A stretch of 64,000 nucleotides of DNA from Sphaerochaeta sp032144095 (GTDB taxonomy: Bacteria > Spirochaetota > Spirochaetia > Sphaerochaetales > Sphaerochaetaceae). The stretch spans positions 1-64,000 of the forward strand of contig NZ_JAVSNJ010000009.1 in assembly GCF_032144095.1 (NCBI RefSeq), in the 5' to 3' direction. Both the position numbers and the translations under genes were made by a program. Under the pieces are notes generated by a model. The model had not been told where the DNA came from. It worked only from the letters and a program-made list of their open reading frames with translations, and searched no databases. Positions within the stretch are counted from its first letter, which is position 1; every line of letters starts with the position of its first letter. Shown here one piece after another: positions 58,863 to 64,000 of the stretch.

Positions 58863-59360
58863 ATGGAACTTGTTTTTGATCTCTTCCTTGTAGCTCTGTT
58901 CTCTGGTTTTCTCTTCATGAGCCAAAGCATAACAGAGAAGTCCATTTCAAACGATTATTTCGGATCAAGAGGGTTTCCCGAGATGGTTGCAATTGTGGCG
59001 ATAGTGCTATTGGTTGGAATCATAGCCAAAACCCTTGTTGCCAGAAACAAAGCTGGATATGTCAAGCCTCAAAAAGTACAGATGGAAGAAGGGTATCGAA
59101 AGATATATATTCGGGTTTTATCACTAATAATGCTTCTTTTTGTCTATATCGTTCTTCTGAAGAGCCTTGGATTCGTCCTTGAAACGGTTCTGTTCATATT
59201 TTTGGCACTTACTATCCTTGGATACAAAAAATACCCTATCTCAGTACTCTTTTCAGTGGCATTTACAGCCATACTGGTCATTGTCTTCGGAAGAGTTTTC
59301 TTCATAGCAATTCCTAGAGGAACAGGATTCCTCAGAGAAATAAGCTACTTCCTATTTTAA
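58863..59360 (+). CDS. tctB: Tripartite tricarboxylate transporter, small membrane subunit TctB
   Basis: This 165-residue protein has about four membrane helices (near residues 3-20, 40-58, 80-100 and 115-140), the layout of TctB/TctB-like DUF1468 subunits. Sequence conservation is low in this family; position between tctC and tctA is the main evidence. GGAGGG precedes the ATG at 58863, with an in-frame ATG four codons earlier that overlaps the ribosome site. It forms the membrane complex with TctA. Confidence 0.88.
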   Translation: MELVFDLFLVALFSGFLFMSQSITEKSISNDYFGSRGFPEMVAIVAIVLLVGIIAKTLVARNKAGYVKPQKVQMEEGYRKIYIRVLSLIMLLFVYIVLLKSLGFVLETVLFIFLALTILGYKKYPISVLFSVAFTAILVIVFGRVFFIAIPRGTGFLREISYFLF

Positions 59361-59373
59361 CGAGGAGAAACCC

Positions 59374-60858
59374 ATGTTCATGCAAGGTGTAATAAATGTA
59401 TTTTCCCCCATGACGTTTCTGTTTGTCGTCCTGGGAACTGCCTGGGGCCTGATAGCAGGGGCTCTTCCTGGTTTGAGTGCTTCCATGGCTGTTATCCTGA
59501 TGCTTCCGTTTACCTATGGTATGGGCGGGATACAGAGTGTTATCGTCCTAGTAGCCGTCTATGTTGGGTCGATGTGTGGTGGGTCATTTTCCGCTATCTT
59601 GTTGAAGACTCCAGGGACTCCCAGTGCCGTAGCTACTACCTTCGATGGTTACCCTATGGCTATGAAAGGGGAGGCTGCAAAAGCCATTGGAATCTCAATC
59701 ACGGGTTCTGCCTTTGGTGGTATCTTCTCCGGTATAATGATGGTGAGTTTTGCCAGTATCCTAGCAATTTGGGCCTTGAAATTTCAGAGTGCTGAATTTT
59801 TCGCATTATCGTTGCTTGGTCTGAGCTGTATTGCAAGCATCGGTTCGAAGGATCCCCTAAAAGCATTGGTATCAGCTTTGTTAGGCCTAATGGTTTCAAC
59901 TGTTGGCCTCGATGCCATCGCCGGGGCAGAACGATTCACCTTTGGGCAATACTACCTGATGAATGGCATTGACTATATCCCTGTGATGATCGGAGCTTAT
60001 GCACTTGCTGAAGTCTATCGGAATGTATTGACGAACAAGAAGGAAACCGTAGGCAAAGCCACTTCAGTAAAGGCTGAGTTTATTGGTATAAAGCATATAA
60101 TCAAGTATTTCAGTATCTACATCAAGTCTTCAATTATTGGAACCATTGTAGGAATAATTCCTGCAGCGGGAGGCTCTATTGCAGCCTTGATAAGCTATGG
60201 AGAGGCCGTACGATCAAGCAAACATCCTGAACGATTCGGTGAAGGGGCTGAAGAAGGCGTCATTGCCAGTGAGACGGCAAACAATGCTGCAGTTGGTGGT
60301 TCCCTTGTTCCGACCCTTGTGTTGGGCATCCCTGGAGGAAACGTTGCGGCAATCCTGTTGGCAGCCTTCACCATGCACGGCTTGATCCCTGGCCCGATGC
60401 TTCTGAAATCCCAACCAGAAATGCTCTATAGCATTCTTGTGGGTGTGATTGTTTCATCCTTGTTGCTATTCGTGGTAGGCAAGTTTGTTTCTGTGCAGTT
60501 TTCTAAGATAACAAGGCTTCCTTACTCGTTTATGGCGACGATTATCATCGTGTTGGGGTTGGTAGGATCCTATTCATTGAAGAACAATATCTACGATGTA
60601 TTCGTCATGTTCTTCTTCAGTTTTCTTGGATTCTATTTTGAGAAGTTCCACTATTCCACATCCTCCTTCATCCTCGGAATTGTACTTGGTCCAATTTGTG
60701 AGAATGGGCTTCGTAAGCAGCTGATCATATCAGGTGGAAACTGGTCGACCTTCTTCACTCGTCCCATCTCCTTGATTGTCATCATATTGAGTATTCTCTC
60801 TTTTGCTACTCCTTTCATCAGAAGCTATCTACAGAAAAGGAAACAGGCGATTCACTAA
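59374..60858 (+). CDS. tctA: Tripartite tricarboxylate transporter, large membrane subunit TctA
   Basis: This 494-residue permease has about twelve membrane helices. The family signatures are present: GLIAGALPGLSASMAVILMLPFTYGM near residue 27, MCGGSFSAILLKTPGTPSAVATTFDGYP near 68-95, and the second-half repeat ETANNAAVGGSLVPTLVLGIPG near 300. It moves organic acids, usually with sodium or protons. GAGGAG precedes the ATG. The stop lies inside the region of the operator repeats that precede the GntR gene. Confidence 0.93.
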   Translation: MFMQGVINVFSPMTFLFVVLGTAWGLIAGALPGLSASMAVILMLPFTYGMGGIQSVIVLVAVYVGSMCGGSFSAILLKTPGTPSAVATTFDGYPMAMKGEAAKAIGISITGSAFGGIFSGIMMVSFASILAIWALKFQSAEFFALSLLGLSCIASIGSKDPLKALVSALLGLMVSTVGLDAIAGAERFTFGQYYLMNGIDYIPVMIGAYALAEVYRNVLTNKKETVGKATSVKAEFIGIKHIIKYFSIYIKSSIIGTIVGIIPAAGGSIAALISYGEAVRSSKHPERFGEGAEEGVIASETANNAAVGGSLVPTLVLGIPGGNVAAILLAAFTMHGLIPGPMLLKSQPEMLYSILVGVIVSSLLLFVVGKFVSVQFSKITRLPYSFMATIIIVLGLVGSYSLKNNIYDVFVMFFFSFLGFYFEKFHYSTSSFILGIVLGPICENGLRKQLIISGGNWSTFFTRPISLIVIILSILSFATPFIRSYLQKRKQAIH

Positions 60859-60882
60859 AATTGTTGAATTAAATTGTTGAAT
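60858..60882. promoter_or_regulatory. Repeated half-operators before the island's GntR gene
   Basis: AAATTGTTGAAT occurs twice, at 60858-60869 and 60871-60882, 13 bp apart. The first eight bases equal the half-site of the palindrome at 55211-55227. This suggests the GntR protein binds here and represses its own gene. Confidence 0.55.
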
Positions 60883-60929
60883 AGCTAATAATCAAGAAAT
60901 CACTTACCCTTTTTCTAGAGAGAAATACA

Positions 60930-61574
60930 ATGAAGAAACGAGCGAATGAAATTGCATATGACTATATAAAGGCAAAGATTCTTGATGGAACATATCGTCC
61001 TGCAGAGAGGCTATTGGAAGCAAAACTTTCGGAAGACATAGGTGTAAGCCGGAATACTGTAAAAAAAGCCTTGCTGAAACTGGAGCAGGAGCAGCTCATT
61101 GAACTTACGACCAACAAAGGTGCTTCGATCAGATCTCTCGATATAGACGAAGTTATCCAATATATGGAGATTCGCGAAGAACTGGAAGCAAAAATCGCAA
61201 GGAGAGCTGCTGCAAATATTTCTGAAGAGGATACACTTGAATTGGAGAAAATTTTCAACACCATGAAAGATCTTTCCAGGGTGCATGACTATGAGGAATA
61301 CAGCCGCAATAACAGGAAATTTCATAACATCATCTATGCAGCGTCAGGCAAGCCGATTCTTACGCAGTATTGCATGAACATAAAGACTCAGCTAAGCAGG
61401 TACCAATTCAAGACAATGCTGGTACCCCAGCGGTCCGACAATTCATTGCTGGAACATAATGCGATTCTCCAGTCGATGAAAGAGCATGATGCTGATGCTG
61501 CAGAGAAGGCCATTCGGGTTCATATGTCTAATTTGTTGACTACCATCATCAAGTACAAAAATTTGGTATTTTAA
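60930..61574 (+). CDS. GntR/FadR-family regulator of the catabolic island
   Basis: This 214-residue regulator has an N-terminal winged helix (ERLLEAKLSEDIGVSRNTVKKALLKLEQEQLIEL at residues 28-61, wing TNKGASIRSL) and a C-terminal FCD ligand domain (MEIREELEAKIARRAAANI near 80, then NRKFHNIIYAASGK and LEHNAILQSMKEHD with metal histidines). It should sense an acidic intermediate and release the AAATTGTT operators. A weak GAGAG ribosome site precedes the ATG. It is encoded between the transporter and the aldolase, within the island. Confidence 0.9.
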   Translation: MKKRANEIAYDYIKAKILDGTYRPAERLLEAKLSEDIGVSRNTVKKALLKLEQEQLIELTTNKGASIRSLDIDEVIQYMEIREELEAKIARRAAANISEEDTLELEKIFNTMKDLSRVHDYEEYSRNNRKFHNIIYAASGKPILTQYCMNIKTQLSRYQFKTMLVPQRSDNSLLEHNAILQSMKEHDADAAEKAIRVHMSNLLTTIIKYKNLVF

Positions 61575-61584
61575 AGGAAATCGT

Positions 61585-62283
61585 ATGGAACACTATTTTG
61601 CATTACCGCCTTTGGTAGACGATATCTATCTGGAAAAAGCCTCACAATTTGGTTCTGCCAACCTTTGTGACGGGATGAAAGGCCTAGGAATCCCAAACGA
61701 CGGGTGTATGGAAGCCTCTATGCTCCCAGTTGATGAGAACCTGTCAATGGTGGGGACTGCTTGCACTGTAGAAACCCAAGATGGGGACAATTTCCCAATC
61801 CATGTTGCGATTTACCAAGGCAAGCCTGGGTATGTCCTTGTGGTTGATGGAAAGGGCTATATGGGGAAGGCCTATATGGGCGACCTCATGGGCGGAGCTG
61901 CGAAGGCCATTGGGTTTGAAGGTGTGGTCGTGGATGGATGTGTCAGGGACAGGCTAGGCCTCAAAGCTATGCAACTTCCAGTCTTCTCGAAGGGCATCAT
62001 GCCTAGGGGACCAGGAAAGACTGGCCCTGGCAAAATCAATACAACCATTATGTGTGCCGGTATTACTGTACACCCAGGGGACCTTGTCGTCGGAGACTGT
62101 GATGGAGTTGCCGTTGTTCCAAGAGATCGCATAGAGGAAGTCCTCCAAGCTACACAAAAGAAAGTATCCTATGAGATTGATAGGCGAATTGCCATCTCCA
62201 AATATGAAGAATGTAGGAAAAACCATACTGAGCTTCCTAACCTTGCTCCCAGCTGGGTTACGGAGATGCTCAGCAAGCAGTGA
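61585..62283 (+). CDS. RraA-family class II pyruvate aldolase (HMG/CHA aldolase-like)
   Basis: This 232-residue protein of the RraA/HMG aldolase fold has the D-x20-R-D motif of true aldolases: D100 in MGDLMGGAAKA and R121-D122 in VVDGCVRD. Aldolases of this group split 4-hydroxy-4-methyl-2-oxoglutarate or 4-carboxy-4-hydroxy-2-oxoadipate into pyruvate and a keto acid. Those are the last steps of gallate and protocatechuate meta-cleavage, after GalB. With the GalB-like gene nearby, an aldolase role is more likely than RNase E inhibition. It begins 10 bp after the GntR stop. Confidence 0.85.
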   Translation: MEHYFALPPLVDDIYLEKASQFGSANLCDGMKGLGIPNDGCMEASMLPVDENLSMVGTACTVETQDGDNFPIHVAIYQGKPGYVLVVDGKGYMGKAYMGDLMGGAAKAIGFEGVVVDGCVRDRLGLKAMQLPVFSKGIMPRGPGKTGPGKINTTIMCAGITVHPGDLVVGDCDGVAVVPRDRIEEVLQATQKKVSYEIDRRIAISKYEECRKNHTELPNLAPSWVTEMLSKQ

Positions 62284-62313
62284 TCTGAGAAGGCCTTAGA
62301 ATCTAGTTATGCT

Positions 62314-62345
62314 CTGAGACTTGCAGTCATCAGCTGCAGTCTCAG
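62314..62345. terminator. Hairpin after the aldolase gene
   Basis: A 12-bp stem with one bulged base (62314-62326 with 62334-62345) and a 7-nt loop. No T run follows, so termination is uncertain. Confidence 0.4.
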
Positions 62346-62466
62346 CAGGTATATCATCCTGGTGTATGTTGCCCCTCCTTTGGTTGATGCTACAGGAAAC
62401 GTTAACTCCTCATAGAAACATCTATTCTAGCCATTATGTTTTGATCCCCAGAACCTGGAGGTACGT

Positions 62467-63702
62467 ATGAGTGTTGCCCCTTTGAAGAAAAAGAACCTGG
62501 CACAAATCCTATTTGGTCCTGACGGTGATGTCGCAATGGACCCAATAGTACAGGCTCTGACGATAGCAAGTGGATTATTGATGTTGGGCAACATTGTGGT
62601 AAGTCCCTTATTGGTCGATTTGGCCGAAGTCTATAACGTCTCAGCCGTCCAGATGGGTTTGTTGATTACTACGTATAACGCACCAACTGTGCTATTGGTT
62701 ATGTTCATCGGGGTTATGGCTGATAGGATAGGAAGAAAACCCCTGCTGGTTTTTGGGCTATTCCTTTTTGCGATTTCAGGTACTGCCATAGGGGGCTTCT
62801 CGACTTTCAGAGCCACCATTGTGTTGCGAATCTTTCAGGGGATTGGGTTCGCCTGCTCAACGCCAATCATTACGGCAATCCTTGGTGATATGTACGATGG
62901 TGCCAAAGAGGCAACTGCTCAAGGCCTGCGAACTTCAGGAAATAATTTTGTAAGTATTGTAGCACCTGTGCTGGCATCAGTGTTGATTGGAATTAGTTGG
63001 AGGCTACCTTTTGTACTGTTTCTTTCGGTACTTCCTTTGGCTATATGGATTTGGGAGGTCGTCCCCTCCTCGCCAAAAGAGGCTGGGATTCCCCTATCAT
63101 TATACTTGAAATCAATGCTGAAAACCTTGAAAGATCCCCAGATGCTTGCGGTAAATTTTACCGTTCTGTTTCGTTTTCTCTGTTATTTCAGCTTTTTAAC
63201 CTATATTTCTTTTATTGGAAAACAGAATCTTGGAATGTCGACTTTTGCAGTTGGGCTTGTCATCGGAGGTAAATCAATTCTCTCCTTTTTAGGGTCGACA
63301 CAGACCGGTAGGGCATCAAAGAAATTGCATTCTGCAGCATCTGCCATGATTGCATTCTTCTTGTCGGGTATCGGATTCTTTGTTATCGGGCTTGCTCCAA
63401 GTGTTTTTTCCTTAATATTGGGGTCTGCCTTATTCGGCATCGGGGATGGGTTCATCAATCCTATCCAAAAATCACAAATCAACGCGCTCTCTACCAAAGA
63501 GGTACGAGGTAGTGCAATTGCATTTTCAACAGGGGTTGGGAACCTAGGCAAGGCCTTGGCTCCAGGGCTTATGGCCCTAGTCCTATCCCAATTCGGAATT
63601 GCTGCAATCTTTACCTTTATGGGCATTCTCTCAGTTGCATCAGCTCTTCTAAACATAGGGCTTTGGATAGCCATGAGAGGAAAAACAAAGCGACAAAGCT
63701 GA
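62467..63702 (+). CDS. Major facilitator superfamily transporter
   Basis: This 411-residue, twelve-helix transporter shows the MFS loop motif GVMADRIGRKPLLVFGL between helices 2 and 3 (near residue 81) and IFQGIGFACSTPIITAILGD near 128, typical of drug:proton antiporters and of organic-acid carriers. CTGGAGG precedes the ATG. It is the last plus-strand gene after the island, with a hairpin in between, so it may be separate. The substrate is unknown: export of a toxic intermediate or uptake of the substrate are both possible. Confidence 0.87.
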   Translation: MSVAPLKKKNLAQILFGPDGDVAMDPIVQALTIASGLLMLGNIVVSPLLVDLAEVYNVSAVQMGLLITTYNAPTVLLVMFIGVMADRIGRKPLLVFGLFLFAISGTAIGGFSTFRATIVLRIFQGIGFACSTPIITAILGDMYDGAKEATAQGLRTSGNNFVSIVAPVLASVLIGISWRLPFVLFLSVLPLAIWIWEVVPSSPKEAGIPLSLYLKSMLKTLKDPQMLAVNFTVLFRFLCYFSFLTYISFIGKQNLGMSTFAVGLVIGGKSILSFLGSTQTGRASKKLHSAASAMIAFFLSGIGFFVIGLAPSVFSLILGSALFGIGDGFINPIQKSQINALSTKEVRGSAIAFSTGVGNLGKALAPGLMALVLSQFGIAAIFTFMGILSVASALLNIGLWIAMRGKTKRQS

Positions 63703-63748
63703 CCTCACCAGTAGTATGCGGTAAAGAAAGCCAAGTCGCGTTACAATC

Positions 63749-64000
63749 CTACTCCAGCTCAAAGACCCCAGTATAGAGCTTCTGGTACTGCCCCTGGTTC
63801 TCCATCAGCTGCTGGTGCGTACCCCGCTCGATGATTTCACCCTGCTCAAGTACCATGATGACATCGGCATTCCTGATGGTGGAAAGCCTGTGTGCGATGA
63901 CAAAGACCGTCCTTCCTGCCATCAGGGCATCCATGCCCTTCTGCACGATCGCCTCTGTCCTTGTATCGATGCTGCTGGTTGCCTCATCGAGGATGAGCAC
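63749..64000 (-). CDS. ABC exporter ATP-binding domain, C-terminal fragment
   Basis: The visible 83 residues are the end of an ABC transporter ATPase: Walker B and D-loop MLILDEATSSIDTRTE, and the switch histidine in VFVIAHRLSTIRNAD, then the usual GEIIERGTHQQLM. The form is that of fused membrane-ATPase multidrug or lipid exporters. The frame is open at the window edge, so the rest lies beyond 64000. Confidence 0.92.
   Translation of the reverse strand: MLILDEATSSIDTRTEAIVQKGMDALMAGRTVFVIAHRLSTIRNADVIMVLEQGEIIERGTHQQLMENQGQYQKLYTGVFELE

Noticed and set aside
1..64000. tRNA, rRNA, CRISPR arrays, insertion sequences, prophage or integration sites
   Set aside because: Looked for in the gaps between genes. 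No cloverleaf ends, regular spaced repeats, transposase motifs or attachment duplications were seen.

Overview
The window looks like chromosome from a free-living spirochaete, most likely of the Sphaerochaeta group. This is inferred from moderate base composition, spirochaete-like housekeeping proteins and a fermentative transporter and catabolism repertoire; no 16S rRNA gene is present to confirm it. It holds about 53 protein genes on both strands, including one broken gene and two cut by the window edges. I see no tRNA, rRNA, CRISPR array, insertion sequence or prophage.

Layout. 1-3 kb: a GntR/FadR regulator, a large palindromic operator, a metallo-hydrolase and a GntP permease. 3-16.4 kb: housekeeping and small accessory genes (rlmE, a rhomboid, adenosine deaminase, an ankyrin protein, proS, an aldolase with a split transketolase, OsmC, a CDF transporter, GtrA). 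16.6-22.9 kb: aspS and carAB. 23.2-26 kb: a frameshifted AAA ATPase gene and a DUF1576 pair. 26.2-30.7 kb: a duplicated phage-shock (Psp) locus with one pspF activator between two pspA operons. 30.8-41 kb: rsmI, a TrmH-family methylase, a Lon-like protease, a Nif3 protein, lspA, rsmD, recG and yggT. 41-53.4 kb: dnaE, a three-gene xanthine-dehydrogenase-like complex, ligA, an aminotransferase, a ModE-like protein and phosphofructokinase. 53.5-64 kb: a BMP-family binding protein and a regulated catabolic island (DUF6282, a GalB-like PIG-L protein, a DUF1932 dehydrogenase, a tripartite TctCBA transporter, a GntR regulator, an RraA-type aldolase and an MFS transporter), then the end of an ABC exporter.

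The most unusual signal is outside the proteins. At 4.3-4.5 kb and 5.7-5.84 kb, on the minus strand, two related units each have a near-consensus sigma-54 (-24/-12) promoter, a conserved 5' segment, an anti-Shine-Dalgarno CCTCCTT stretch and a strong GC-rich hairpin. They read as two paralogous sigma-54-dependent small RNAs of about 90-130 nt. Their promoters match those of the two pspA operons (14-17 of 18 positions identical), but their likely activator sites differ (TGTGCA-N5-TGCACA against TTGGTA-N5-TACCAA), which suggests a second activator. A third candidate at 54.7-54.83 kb carries the same anti-SD stretch twice, once in the loop of a strong terminator.

A second pattern is that at least ten genes have a -10 hexamer 6-7 nt before ATG and no well-placed Shine-Dalgarno sequence, so they are probably leaderless. 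If the small RNAs block Shine-Dalgarno sites, leaderless messages would escape; that link is inference only.
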